Assembly: GCA_001898095.1 (NCBI GenBank)
Contig: MKSH01000268.1
Location: 9,108 to 30,820 of the forward strand
Reading direction: 5' to 3'
Length of the DNA: 21,713 nt
Source of the DNA: Solirubrobacterales bacterium 70-9
Lineage (GTDB): Bacteria > Actinomycetota > Thermoleophilia > Solirubrobacterales > 70-9
Shown: in pieces, positions 12,291 through 20,035 of the stretch
Numbering within the stretch: position 1 is the first letter of the stretch
How the letters are laid out: each line of letters begins with the position of its first letter
The notes under the pieces: model-generated
Database searches by the model: none
Seen by the model: the letters and a program-made list of their open reading frames with translations, nothing else
Told to the model about the DNA's origin: nothing
Program-made: the position numbers and the translations under genes

Positions 12291-14570
12291 CGCGATTTCA
12301 AGGGCGGTTTGGCGCAAAATGCGAGCGTCTTCGTCGAGGCCGCGGGCGGCGGCGAGCTCGGCGAGGGCGTTCAGGGCTTCGGCGTCGGGGCCCTCCTCCT
12401 CGACTGCGGCCACCCACTCCTCCGCCGCCGACTCGAGGAAACCGCGTCGCCCGTACATCCGCGCCAGCAGCCGGCGGCGCTCGCCCGCGGCCAGCCCGGT
12501 GGCCGTCAGGGCCGGGAGCAGTGCTTCGAAGGCCTCGAACTCCTCCACTCGCAGGAGCGCCTCCAGCATCGTCGTCAGCGGCTCGATGATCGCCGGGTCG
12601 AGCGCCGGAAAGGCGGCGGCCGCCGCCCAGGCGGCGAAGAGGTCGAGCTCGGCGACGGCGAGCCCGCGACGGGCGGCGCGGGCGATCGCCTCGTCGACCG
12701 GGGCGCCGGCGAGGACCAGGGCGAAGAGCTCCGAGCGCGCCGCGGCCGGCGCGGCGACGTCCTCCGCGGCGATCGCCTCCGCCACTTCCGCCGCCTCGCC
12801 GTAGCGGCGCTGGGTCAACAAGGTCTCGGCGAGCGCGAGGCGGGCGGCGCCGCGGTCCGGGTGAGCGTCGACGACGAGGGCGAAGAGCGGCTCGGCGGCG
12901 GCCGCCTGCCCGGCCTCGTACAGCGCCGTGGCGAGCATGAAGCGGACCGACGGCGTCACCTCGGCGACGCCCTCCTCGACCGCCGCCGCGACCGCGCCCG
13001 GGTCGACGCCGCGGGCCAGCATCGCGCTCGCCAGCGGCAGCACCGAGCCGAGGTAGGCGGGATGCTCGGCGAGGCAGCGGCGCAGGGCCGCCTCGCCCGC
13101 CGCCGGCGCGCCGCGGGCCGCCTCGACCTTGGCCAGGCGGACCAGCGCCAGGTAGCTGCCGCAGCCGACCGTGGGGGAGAGGGCGCTCGGCGCGTCGCCC
13201 CGTCGCAGGCACTCTTCCAGCAGCGCCGCGGCACGGTCGAGGTCGTCGGCCGCCTCGGCGATCAGGGCGCGCTCGAAGACCAGGTCGGTGAAGTCCTCGA
13301 ACAGCTCCAGTCCCTCGACCGCGCGCGCCTCGGCTTCCGCGTGCAGGCCGCAGAAGCGCAGGGCCTTGGTCGAGCGGGAGACGAGCGAGGGGAAGTAGGG
13401 GCGCTGGTGCCGGCGCGGGTCGGCGGCGAGCAGGACCCAGGCGAGCTCGAACTGCTCGCAGGCCCCGGCCGCGTCGCCCGCCGCCGCCACCTCGGAGCCG
13501 AGGTTGAAGTGGAGGAAGGGATCGGACCCCGCCTCGCCCAGCTGCCCGCGCAGCAGCTCGATGTTGCGCCGTGACTTCTCCTTCGCGTCGCGGACCGCGC
13601 CGAGGTAGCCGTAGTGGTCGACCCGGATCGTGGTCGGCTCGAGCCGCTCCGGCAGCCCGCTCGGCAGCCGCTGGGCGATCTGCTCGTGGACGCGGCCCTC
13701 GAAGCGGTACTCGGGCCGGTTGCGAAAGAGGCGCAGGGCGTTGTGGGTGACCGCGGTGCCGTCGCCGAGCTCCCCGGTGTGGTGGGTCTCGACCAGGTAG
13801 AAGGCCTCGCGCCAGGTGTGCCCGGCGAGCTCGCGGAGGCGGGGGGCGTCGCTCGGGTGGAGGATCTCGTCGGCGTCGAGGAAGAGGAGCCAGTCGCCGC
13901 TCGCCGCCTCGATGCCGACGTTGCGGGCGTCGGCGAAGGAGCCGGTCCACTCGCGCTCGATCACGGTCGCGCCGAAGGAGCGGGCGATCGCCACGGTGGC
14001 GTCGCGCGAGCCGGTGTCGACGACGACGATCTCGTCGACCGCCGCGGCGACGGCGTCGAGGCAGCGCGGCAGCATCTCCTCCTCGTCGCGGACGATCATG
14101 CAGAGGCTGATCCGCAGGCCCGCGTCAGGACGGGCGCGGGCGGCGACCCGCAGTGCCGTCGCCTCGAGGCTGCGGCGGCGCGCCGCGACGCCGGCCGGGA
14201 GGTCAGGCGCGGGCCCCTTGCGGCTCCGCGCCCGCTCCAGGTTGGCCGCCGTCCGCGGCAGTTGCGGGTCGAGGCGCAGCGCCGCGGCGAGGAGCTCGGC
14301 GGCGGCCCTGGACCCGCCCAGCTCGGAGAGGGCGACGCCCGCGTAGTTGAGGAGCAGGGGCTCGCGCGGCTCGCCTTCGAGGCCCGCCAGGGCGGTCTCC
14401 GCGACCTCCGCGTAGAGCTTCGCGCGCGCCTTCGCCGGCGTCGTCGCTACCGCTTCCAGCCTCGTCTCGATCGCCCGCCGACGCTCCCGGTAGGGGGCCT
14501 CGCGGAGGTCGGCGGGGGAGGGGCCGACGGGGGCCGCGGGGGCGGTGTCGGGGTCGAGTCGCAGGGCCAT
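12282..14570 (-). CDS. Family 2 glycosyltransferase fused to TPR repeats, flagellum-linked
   Basis: A 762-residue cytosolic protein. Residues 50-115 form TPR-like helices. Residues 153-390 form a GT-A glycosyltransferase family 2 domain, starting RISLCMIVRDEEEMLPRCLD, with VVDTGSRDAT (Asp185) and the metal-binding DAD motif at 232-234 (LLFLDADEIL); RFEGRVHEQI and the following VDHYGYLG are typical of this subgroup. From about 390 to the end it is helical TPR-like repeats rich in Ala, Leu and Glu. This domain order resembles the TPR-glycosyltransferases found in flagellar clusters and thought to glycosylate flagellin; position between fliA and flaG supports that, but the acceptor is inferred. 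ATG at 14570 is chosen because the open frame upstream is AT-rich spacer. Glutamate codons are mostly GAG. Confidence 0.82.
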   Translation of the reverse strand: MALRLDPDTAPAAPVGPSPADLREAPYRERRRAIETRLEAVATTPAKARAKLYAEVAETALAGLEGEPREPLLLNYAGVALSELGGSRAAAELLAAALRLDPQLPRTAANLERARSRKGPAPDLPAGVAARRRSLEATALRVAARARPDAGLRISLCMIVRDEEEMLPRCLDAVAAAVDEIVVVDTGSRDATVAIARSFGATVIEREWTGSFADARNVGIEAASGDWLLFLDADEILHPSDAPRLRELAGHTWREAFYLVETHHTGELGDGTAVTHNALRLFRNRPEYRFEGRVHEQIAQRLPSGLPERLEPTTIRVDHYGYLGAVRDAKEKSRRNIELLRGQLGEAGSDPFLHFNLGSEVAAAGDAAGACEQFELAWVLLAADPRRHQRPYFPSLVSRSTKALRFCGLHAEAEARAVEGLELFEDFTDLVFERALIAEAADDLDRAAALLEECLRRGDAPSALSPTVGCGSYLALVRLAKVEAARGAPAAGEAALRRCLAEHPAYLGSVLPLASAMLARGVDPGAVAAAVEEGVAEVTPSVRFMLATALYEAGQAAAAEPLFALVVDAHPDRGAARLALAETLLTQRRYGEAAEVAEAIAAEDVAAPAAARSELFALVLAGAPVDEAIARAARRGLAVAELDLFAAWAAAAAFPALDPAIIEPLTTMLEALLRVEEFEAFEALLPALTATGLAAGERRRLLARMYGRRGFLESAAEEWVAAVEEEGPDAEALNALAELAAARGLDEDARILRQTALEIASS

Positions 14571-14609
14571 CGACCCTTTGATCGACCGCGCTCGACCGAT
14601 CCGGAGGAA

Positions 14610-14631
14610 TTGGACATTCATCCATGTCCAA
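14610..14631. promoter_or_regulatory. Operator-like perfect dyad between the glycosyltransferase and fliA
   Basis: TTGGACAT (14610-14617) and ATGTCCAA (14624-14631) are perfect inverted copies separated by six bases. The site lies 39 bases upstream of the glycosyltransferase ATG and 91 bases upstream of the fliA ATG, in a stretch clearly richer in A and T than the genes. TTGGAC itself resembles a -35 box on both strands, but no good -10 box follows at the right distance. It is a candidate binding site for a dimeric regulator of both arms. Confidence 0.5.
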
Positions 14632-14665
14632 GTACACGGAATTACCCCAATGCGGCGATTGCGCA

Positions 14666-14685
14666 TTTCGGACGGTTCGCCGAAA
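14666..14685. repeat. Inverted repeat in the fliA upstream region
   Basis: TTTCGG (14666-14671) pairs with CCGAAA (14680-14685) around eight bases. Just before it, ATGCG and CGCAT (about 14650-14666) form another short dyad. Together with the larger dyad at 14610, the intergenic region is unusually rich in symmetry, which suggests several protein sites or a structured fliA leader. Confidence 0.35.
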
Positions 14686-14711
14686 AAGTCACGACCCCGC
14701 AAAAACTTCCC

Positions 14712-14717
14712 AGGAGG
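14712..14717 (+). promoter_or_regulatory. fliA: Ribosome-binding site of fliA
   Basis: AGGAGG lies five bases before the ATG at 14723. It is the strongest ribosome site in the flagellar region and decides the fliA start against an upstream in-frame ATG at 14624. It contains GGA cores of the kind CsrA binds, but I see no full CsrA consensus. Confidence 0.7.
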
Positions 14718-14722
14718 ATTCG

Positions 14723-15523
14723 ATGGGAACCCCGGTCGTCGATCGTCACGAAGACACCGAGAAGCTGTGGCAGCGGTATTCCGAGAACGGTGACCTGGCG
14801 GCGCGTGACCGCCTCGTCCTCGCCTACGTCCCGCTGGTGCGACACCTCGCCTTCCGCAAGGTCCGCGAGCTGCCCGCCTGGTGCGAGGTCGACGATCTCG
14901 TCTCCAGCGGGATCGAGGGGCTGATGGGGGCGATCGAACGCTACGACCCGGCCAAGGGCGCCAGCCTCGAACAGTTCGTCTGGACCCGGATCCACGGGGC
15001 GCTGCTCGACGCGCTCCGGCGGCTCGACTGGGCGCCGCGCTCGCTGCGCCGATGGGAGCGGGAGATGGAGCAGGCCGGCGAGGCGCACCTCCGGGCGACC
15101 GGCCGGCGGCCGACCGCGGCCGAGCTGGCGGCGAGGATGGGGATCGACGAGGCGGAGATGGCGGCCCGGCTGCGCGACCTCGCGGTCGCCGATCTCGCCT
15201 CGCTGGACGGCGTCGTCAACTCCGACGAAGACGGCAGCGTGGCGCTCGTGCAGACGATCGCCGACGCCGATCCGCACCGCGACCCGGAGGCCGAGGCGAC
15301 CCGGGCGATCGCCCGCGAGCGCTTCCGCCGCGCCTTCTCCCACCTCCCCGAGCGCGAGCAACGGGTCGCCGTGATGCTCTACTCGCAAGGGCGCACGCTG
15401 AGTGAGATCGGCGCCGTCCTCGGCGTCTCCGAGAGCCGCGTCTGCCAGATCCACGGCGAGTTGAAAGAGCGCCTGCGCTCCTCCTTGCGGCGCGACACCG
15501 AACTCTTCTCCGCCGCGGGCTGA
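14723..15523 (+). CDS. fliA: Flagellar sigma factor FliA (sigma-28, WhiG/SigD family)
   Basis: A 266-residue group 3 sigma factor that directs RNA polymerase to late flagellar promoters. Region 2 runs from about 22 to 100, with LVRHLAFRKVRELPAWCEVDD, then LVSSGIEGLMGAIERYDPAKG and FVWTRIHGALLDALRRLDWA. Region 3 follows with SLRRWEREMEQA and the ATGRRPTAAELAARMGI helix. Region 4 at the C-terminus has FSHLPEREQRVAVMLYSQGR, then TLSEIGAVLGVSESRVCQIH, the helix-turn-helix for the -35 box. This order and the short region 1 are diagnostic of FliA/WhiG. The gene is divergent from the glycosyltransferase, and two promoters of sigma-28 type flank it. No anti-sigma FlgM gene is visible in the window. 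Confidence 0.93.
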   Translation: MGTPVVDRHEDTEKLWQRYSENGDLAARDRLVLAYVPLVRHLAFRKVRELPAWCEVDDLVSSGIEGLMGAIERYDPAKGASLEQFVWTRIHGALLDALRRLDWAPRSLRRWEREMEQAGEAHLRATGRRPTAAELAARMGIDEAEMAARLRDLAVADLASLDGVVNSDEDGSVALVQTIADADPHRDPEAEATRAIARERFRRAFSHLPEREQRVAVMLYSQGRTLSEIGAVLGVSESRVCQIHGELKERLRSSLRRDTELFSAAG

Positions 15524-15541
15524 GGCGCCGCGGAAGTCGCC

Positions 15542-15568
15542 TCAAGTCGCCGCCGCGCCGGTCGAATA
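15542..15568 (+). promoter_or_regulatory. Sigma-28 (FliA)-type promoter of the hook-basal body/flgK operon
   Basis: TCAA (15542-15545), 15 bases, then GTCGAATA (15561-15568) and 12 bases to the ATG at 15581. It shares the -35 core, spacer length and -10 core with the flaG promoter. The predicted transcription start would leave only a few bases before the ATG and there is no good ribosome site, so the message may be nearly leaderless. Confidence 0.6.
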
Positions 15569-15580
15569 ACCGGGGCAGAC

Positions 15581-16264
15581 ATGGACAGCGGCCTCTACAT
15601 CGCAGCCTCCGGGATGCTCGCCGAGATGGTCCGGCAGGAACAGATCTCGAACGAACTCGCCAACGCCGCGACGCCGGGCTACAAGACCGACCACTCGAAC
15701 CAGGCGGCCTTCGGCGAACTGCTCCTCCACAACACCAAGACCGGCGCCGCGGTGGGCCGGCTCGGGCTGGGCGTGGAGATCGCCGACACCTCCACCGACC
15801 TGACCCCGGCGCCGATCCACCAGACCGGCGAACCGCTCGACTTCGCGATCGAAGGCGAAGGCTTCTTCGCCGTCCTCACCGCCCAGGGCGTCCGCTACAC
15901 CCGCGACGGCCAGTTCACCGAGGACGCCGAAGGGGTCCTCACCGACGCGCTCGGAAACCCGGTGATCGGCTCGGCCGGCGGCCCGGTGCGGGTCGGTGCC
16001 GACGGGACCGTGCCCGCCTCCGCGGTCGGCGTCTTCGCCGTGACCGGCGCCGAAAAGATCGGCGACTCGCTCTACACCGGCACCGCCGCGGGCGACGCAT
16101 CGGGGGCCGCGAAGGCCGGGGCGCTGGAGGAATCGGCGGTCGACCCGGCCAAGTCGATGGTGCAGATGATCTCCTCCTTCCGCTCGCTCGAAGCCGACCA
16201 GAAGTCGATCCAGACGATCGACGAAACGCTGAACGAGTCGGGCCAGATCGGCGGGCTGTCCTGA
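15581..16264 (+). CDS. flgF: Flagellar hook-basal body protein (FlgF/FlgG family)
   Basis: A 227-residue exported axial protein of the rod. The N-terminal helix region has MDSGLYIAASGMLAEMVRQE and the family signature ISNELANAATPGYK (about 23-36). A central DFAIEGEGFFAVLTAQGVRY matches the conserved D-aI-G-GFF-V segment, and RDGQF follows. The C-terminal helix ends SMVQMISSFRSLEADQKSIQ, the usual coiled end of this family. Paralogue identity (FlgF rather than FlgG) is judged only from order and length and is uncertain. It is the first gene of the operon behind the sigma-28-type promoter. Its stop shares an A with the next ATG. Confidence 0.85.
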   Translation: MDSGLYIAASGMLAEMVRQEQISNELANAATPGYKTDHSNQAAFGELLLHNTKTGAAVGRLGLGVEIADTSTDLTPAPIHQTGEPLDFAIEGEGFFAVLTAQGVRYTRDGQFTEDAEGVLTDALGNPVIGSAGGPVRVGADGTVPASAVGVFAVTGAEKIGDSLYTGTAAGDASGAAKAGALEESAVDPAKSMVQMISSFRSLEADQKSIQTIDETLNESGQIGGLS

Positions 16265-16998
16265 TGGTGAACGGGCTGGCCGCGGCGGCGGCGGGGATGG
16301 AAGCTCAGCAGGCGGCGCTCGACGCCCTCTCCGGCGACATCGCCAACGCCTCGACGATCGGCTACAAGAGCCTCCGCGTCGGCTTCCGCGACCTGCTCTA
16401 CCAGCCCGCCGGCCGCGGCGGTGCGGCGGGGACGCAGACCGGCGACGGGGCGACCGCGGAAGTGATCGGCCGCGACTTCACCCAGGGGGCGCTCGAACAG
16501 ACGGGGCGCTCGCTCGACGTGGCGCTGATCGGCCCCGGCTTCATCGCGGTGCGCGGCGCCGGCGGGGCGGTCGCGCTGACCCGTGCCGGCGACCTCGGCG
16601 TGGGCGCTGACGGGACGCTGCAGACGGCGACCGGGCAGCGGCTCGAGCCGCCGGTCCGGATTCCGGCGGGCACCGATCCCGAAGACATCGAGATCGATCC
16701 CGACGGGACGGTCAAGGTCGGCAAGCGCACGGTCGGCCAGATCGACCTGGTCGAAGTGACCAACCCGAGCGGGCTGCAGCCGGACGGCGAAGGGGACTTC
16801 CTGCCGAGCGCGGCGAGCGGCCCGGTGCGCGGCGCGTCCGGCGCCCGGTTGCAGCAGGGCGCGCTGGAGGCCTCGAACGTCGAAATGGCGACCGTGATGA
16901 CGCAGATGAGCGAAGCCCAGCAGGGCTACGAGCTGGCGGGCAAAGCGGTGCAGACGCAGGACGAAGTGCTGGCCGTCGCCAACGGGTTGATCCGGTGA
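16264..16998 (+). CDS. flgG: Flagellar hook-basal body protein, FlgG-like
   Basis: A 244-residue paralogue of the preceding protein. The N-terminus has MVNGLAAAAAGMEAQQAALD then LSGDIANASTIGYKSLRVGF, matching the FlgG DAQQ..D-iANN-AN-sT-GyK pattern. The middle has LDVALIGPGFIAVRGAGGAV. The C-terminus has ASNVEMATVMTQMSEAQQGY then ELAGKAVQTQDEVL, the typical FlgG/FlgE helix. It should form the distal rod. It starts at ATG in a TGATG overlap and ends in a GTGA overlap with the rod-binding gene. Confidence 0.87.
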   Translation: MVNGLAAAAAGMEAQQAALDALSGDIANASTIGYKSLRVGFRDLLYQPAGRGGAAGTQTGDGATAEVIGRDFTQGALEQTGRSLDVALIGPGFIAVRGAGGAVALTRAGDLGVGADGTLQTATGQRLEPPVRIPAGTDPEDIEIDPDGTVKVGKRTVGQIDLVEVTNPSGLQPDGEGDFLPSAASGPVRGASGARLQQGALEASNVEMATVMTQMSEAQQGYELAGKAVQTQDEVLAVANGLIR

Positions 16999-17297
16999 GC
17001 GCGACCGCCGTCAGCCCCCTCGTCACCGCCCCGGTGCCGCGGCAGGTGCGTCAGGAAGGCGCCGACGCGGTGCACGGCTACCGGGCGGCGCTCGGCTTCG
17101 AAGCGATGCTGCTGGAGCAGGTCCTCGACCAGGCGCTGCCGGAAGCCGGGGGCGAAGGCGAAGAAGCGGGGGCTTTCGGGTCCGGCGGCGATCCGAGCGT
17201 CGCCTCCCTGCCGCAGACGGTCGCCGACGCGGTGGTCGGTGCCGGCGGGCTCGGCGTCGCCACGGACATGTACCGCTCCTTCGAGGCCGCCGGATGA
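16995..17297 (+). CDS. flgJ: FlgJ N-terminal-type rod-binding protein without hydrolase domain
   Basis: A 100-residue protein matching the rod-binding half of FlgJ: GYRAALGFEAMLLEQVLDQA, LPEAGG, and a C-terminal AVVGAGGLGVATDMYRSFEA that corresponds to the usual a---gG-GiA--iy--l ending. It should act as the rod cap scaffold in the periphery. Proteobacterial FlgJ carries a muramidase domain after this part; here it is absent, and a separate CHAP hydrolase gene lies at the end of the cluster. The GTG start overlaps the flgG stop by four bases and the stop overlaps the flgN ATG by four bases. Confidence 0.75.
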   Translation: MSATAVSPLVTAPVPRQVRQEGADAVHGYRAALGFEAMLLEQVLDQALPEAGGEGEEAGAFGSGGDPSVASLPQTVADAVVGAGGLGVATDMYRSFEAAG

Positions 17298-17773
17298 GCG
17301 GGCTGGTGCTCTCCGACCCGGTGCTGCCGGGGGCGGTCGCCCGCCACCTCGAGCTGCAGATCCGCTCCGCCCAGCGGCTGCTCGACCTGGTCCTGCGCCA
17401 GGGCGCGGCGATCCGCGAGCGCGACGTCGAGACCGTGCTCGGCTGCCTCGCCGAGATCCAGGTCGAGATGGCCGCCCGCGAGGCGCTCGAGGGCGAACGC
17501 GAGGCGCTGGTCGCGCGGGCCGCGGCGCGGCTCGGGATCGACCGCGAAGAGGTCTCCTTGGCGGCGCTCGACAGCCTTGCCACTCCGGCCGAGCGCGACG
17601 AGCTCCTCCTCCGCAGCGCCGCGCTGCGCGGGCTGCTCGCCGAGATCGCCCGCGAGCACGGCATCAACCGCGCCCTGATGCGCCAGGAGCTGACTTTCCT
17701 CGATCACCTGATCCGGATCAGCGGCGAGCAGCCCGAGCCGGGGCCCAACCGACTGATGGACGTCGAGGCCTGA
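17294..17773 (+). CDS. flgN: FlgN-family export chaperone
   Basis: A 159-residue all-helical cytosolic protein. It has the FlgN pattern of a long helix, LELQIRSAQRLLDLVLRQGA, then AIRERDVETVLGCLAEIQVE, a middle LAEIAREHGINRALMRQELT corresponding to the conserved -N-ll---l segment, and a C-terminal helix. FlgN escorts the junction proteins FlgK and FlgL, whose genes follow directly, which supports the call. Glutamate is coded by GAG 17 times and GAA twice, the reverse of flgK. ATG overlaps the upstream stop (ATGA); the stop is one base before the flgK ATG. Confidence 0.82.
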   Translation: MSGLVLSDPVLPGAVARHLELQIRSAQRLLDLVLRQGAAIRERDVETVLGCLAEIQVEMAAREALEGEREALVARAAARLGIDREEVSLAALDSLATPAERDELLLRSAALRGLLAEIAREHGINRALMRQELTFLDHLIRISGEQPEPGPNRLMDVEA

Positions 17774-17774
17774 G

Positions 17775-19103
17775 ATGGGGATCTCGACCTTCACCGGGCT
17801 GCAGACCGCGCTGCGCGGGTTGATCGCGCAGCAGGACGCGCTCGACACGACCGGGCACAACATCTCCAATGCCAGCACCCCGGGCTACTCGCGCCAGGAA
17901 GCGGTGATGCGGGCCTCGACGGCGCTTCCCGTCACCACCGGCACGGCGGCGGGCGGCGGCCGGGCCGAACTCGGGACCGGGGTCGACGTGGTCGGCTACT
18001 CGCGCGCCCGCGATCAGTTCCTCGATCTCCAGTACCGAGCCCAGGCGATGCGCCTCGGCGGCCTCGCCGCCCGCGTGCAGGGTCTGGAAACGGTCGAAGG
18101 GGCGCTTGCCGAGCCCGGTGAAAGCGGCCTCTCGGCCCAGCTGCAGACCTTCTGGTCGGATTGGGAAGGGCTCGCCAACGATCCCGAAAACACGGCCGCC
18201 CGCCAGGCCGTGATCGAAGCGGGCCGCTCGCTGGCGACGACGCTGGCCGAACTGGGCTCGCAGATGACCGAGGCCGCCGAAGTGGCTTCCGCCCAGTTCA
18301 CCTCGATCACCGGCGCGGGTGGCGAAGTCGAAACGATCGGCAAGGAAATCGCCGCGCTGAACGGGGCGATCCGCAGCGCGATCACCTCGGGCTCGGAGCC
18401 CAACGACCTGCTCGATCGCCGCGACCTGCTGCTCGACCAGCTCTCCGGGCTGGGCCAGGTGTCGGTCACCGAACTCGGCGACGGGACGGTCGAAGTCGGC
18501 TTCGGCGACGCGGCGACGCCGCTGGTGTCCGGCACCACGGTGACCTGGCCGCAGACGCTGAGCGAACCGAAGGGCAAGCTCGGGGCGCTGCTCGAACTCG
18601 CCCAGCCGGGCGGCACGATCGAATCGTTCCAGCTCGAACTGAACGGCTTCGCCGAAGAACTCGCCGACGCCGTGAACACGATCCACGCGAGCGGCGGCGG
18701 GCCGGCCTTCTTCACCTACACCGCCGGCAGCGGCGCCTCGACTCTCGAAGTCGCGGTGAGCGCCGGCGAAGTGCAGACGGCAAGCGACGGCACCGCCGGG
18801 GGCAACGACCTGGCGACCGCGATCGGGGCGCTGCGGGGCGGCAAAGTCGACCGCACCTACGCCGCCTTCGTCACCCGGGTCGGCACCGTGCTGGACGAAG
18901 CGCGCAAAGGCGAAGCCAACGCCCAGACGCTGCTCGACACGGTCCAGGAACGGCGCGAATCGGTCTCCGGCGTCTCGCTCGACGAAGAGATGACGAACCT
19001 GATCCGCTATCAGCGCGGCTACGAAGCCTCGGCACGGACGATGACCGCGCTCGACGAAGCTCTGGACACGCTGATCAACCGCACCGGCCGGGTGGGTCTC
19101 TGA
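17775..19103 (+). CDS. flgK: Hook-filament junction protein FlgK (HAP1)
   Basis: A 442-residue exported protein that joins hook and filament. The N-terminus has STFTGLQTALRGLIAQQDAL, then TTGHNISNASTPGYSRQ, the FlgK hallmark. The D1 region has ALAEPGESGLSAQLQTFWSD and GLANDPENTAARQAVIEAG; IAALNGAIRSAITSGSEPND then LLDRRDLLLDQLSGL is the conserved iaaLN-qI--------nDLlDqRD-ll--Ls motif. The C-terminal helix has VSLDEEMTNLIRYQRGYEAS. It is shorter than enterobacterial FlgK (about 550), lacking most of the variable central domain. I count 30 GAA and 4 GAG codons. It is in one operon with flgN and flgL. Confidence 0.95.
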   Translation: MGISTFTGLQTALRGLIAQQDALDTTGHNISNASTPGYSRQEAVMRASTALPVTTGTAAGGGRAELGTGVDVVGYSRARDQFLDLQYRAQAMRLGGLAARVQGLETVEGALAEPGESGLSAQLQTFWSDWEGLANDPENTAARQAVIEAGRSLATTLAELGSQMTEAAEVASAQFTSITGAGGEVETIGKEIAALNGAIRSAITSGSEPNDLLDRRDLLLDQLSGLGQVSVTELGDGTVEVGFGDAATPLVSGTTVTWPQTLSEPKGKLGALLELAQPGGTIESFQLELNGFAEELADAVNTIHASGGGPAFFTYTAGSGASTLEVAVSAGEVQTASDGTAGGNDLATAIGALRGGKVDRTYAAFVTRVGTVLDEARKGEANAQTLLDTVQERRESVSGVSLDEEMTNLIRYQRGYEASARTMTALDEALDTLINRTGRVGL

Positions 19104-20017
19104 TGCCGCTGCGGGTGACCGAGACGATGACCTCGCGGCTGATCCTCACCGACCTCGACGCGGCGCGCACGAAGATGGCGCAGACGCAGCGCGAAATCTC
19201 CTCCGGCAAACGGATCACCCGGCCTTCCGACGATCCCTTCGGCACCGGCCGGGCACTGCAGCTGGGGGGCGAGCTGGAAGGCCTGCGCCAGTTCAAGAGC
19301 AACGTCGACGACGGCACCGGCTGGGTGACGGCAAGCGAAGCGGCGCTGACCCGGATCACGCAGACGGTCCAGCGGGCCCGCGAACTGCTGGTCCAGGGCG
19401 GCAACGACTCCAACGGGCAGGTCGCCCGCGAAGGGATCGCGGCGGAGATCGAAGCGCTGATCGAAGACGTGAAGCAGGAAGCGAACGTCACCTACGGCGG
19501 CCGCTTCATCTTCTCCGGCACCGAAACCGACACCCGCCCTTACGAACTCGGGGCGGTCGACGCCTACGCGGGGAACGAAGGGACGGTGGCGCGGGTGATC
19601 GGCCGCGGCGTCTCGCTGCAGATCAACGTCAACGTCAAGGAACTGCTCGGCGAAGGCCAGGCGGCGGGGGATGACAAGCTGCTCGACGTGCTCCGCGACG
19701 CGGCCGAAAACCTGCGCGGCGGCACCGTCGCCGACAGCGAAGCGGTGCGGGGCACCGACCTCTCCCGGCTGGATGCGAACCTCGACGAACTGACCCGGGT
19801 GCGGGCCGTCGTCGGCGCCACCACCGACCGTCTGACGACCGCCGGGACGCGGCTGGAAGAGCTCGAAGAATCGGGGCTCAAACAACTCTCCGACGTGCGC
19901 GACGCCGACCTCCCCGAAGCGCTGGTCAACTTCTCCACGCAGCAGGCGGCCTACGAAACCGCGCTCCGCGCCGGCGCCCAGATCGTGCAGCCCTCGCTGC
20001 TCGATTTCCTGCGTTAA
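19103..20017 (+). CDS. flgL: Hook-filament junction protein FlgL (HAP3)
   Basis: A 304-residue flagellin-like protein. The N-terminal helix has RVTETMTSRLILTDLDAART, then KMAQTQREISSGKRITRPSD, the FlgL/flagellin signature with the SSGKRI-rPSDDP motif. The D1 region continues with VNVKELLGEG and the C-terminal helix DADLPEALVNFSTQQAAYET. Length is normal. The start is ATG at 19103, sharing its A with the flgK stop; the long open frame upstream is the shadow of flgK. Glutamate codons are 21 GAA to 4 GAG. Confidence 0.93.
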   Translation: MPLRVTETMTSRLILTDLDAARTKMAQTQREISSGKRITRPSDDPFGTGRALQLGGELEGLRQFKSNVDDGTGWVTASEAALTRITQTVQRARELLVQGGNDSNGQVAREGIAAEIEALIEDVKQEANVTYGGRFIFSGTETDTRPYELGAVDAYAGNEGTVARVIGRGVSLQINVNVKELLGEGQAAGDDKLLDVLRDAAENLRGGTVADSEAVRGTDLSRLDANLDELTRVRAVVGATTDRLTTAGTRLEELEESGLKQLSDVRDADLPEALVNFSTQQAAYETALRAGAQIVQPSLLDFLR

Positions 20018-20035
20018 TACCCGGAAGGGGACCCT

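Noticed and set aside
10142..12589. Plus-strand open frame of 815 codons opposite fliS, fliD and flaG
   Set aside because: It is a shadow of the minus-strand flagellar genes; it is Arg/Gly-rich, has no domain, and the opposite strand carries clear FliS, FliD and FlaG proteins.
14624..14722. Longer FliA start at ATG 14624
   Set aside because: It would lie inside the dyad and spacer, has no ribosome site and adds non-conserved residues; AGGAGG before 14723 is decisive.
12309..14924. Long plus-strand frames opposite the glycosyltransferase
   Set aside because: High-GC shadow frames; composition is low-complexity and the minus strand has a well-defined GT2 domain with a DAD motif.
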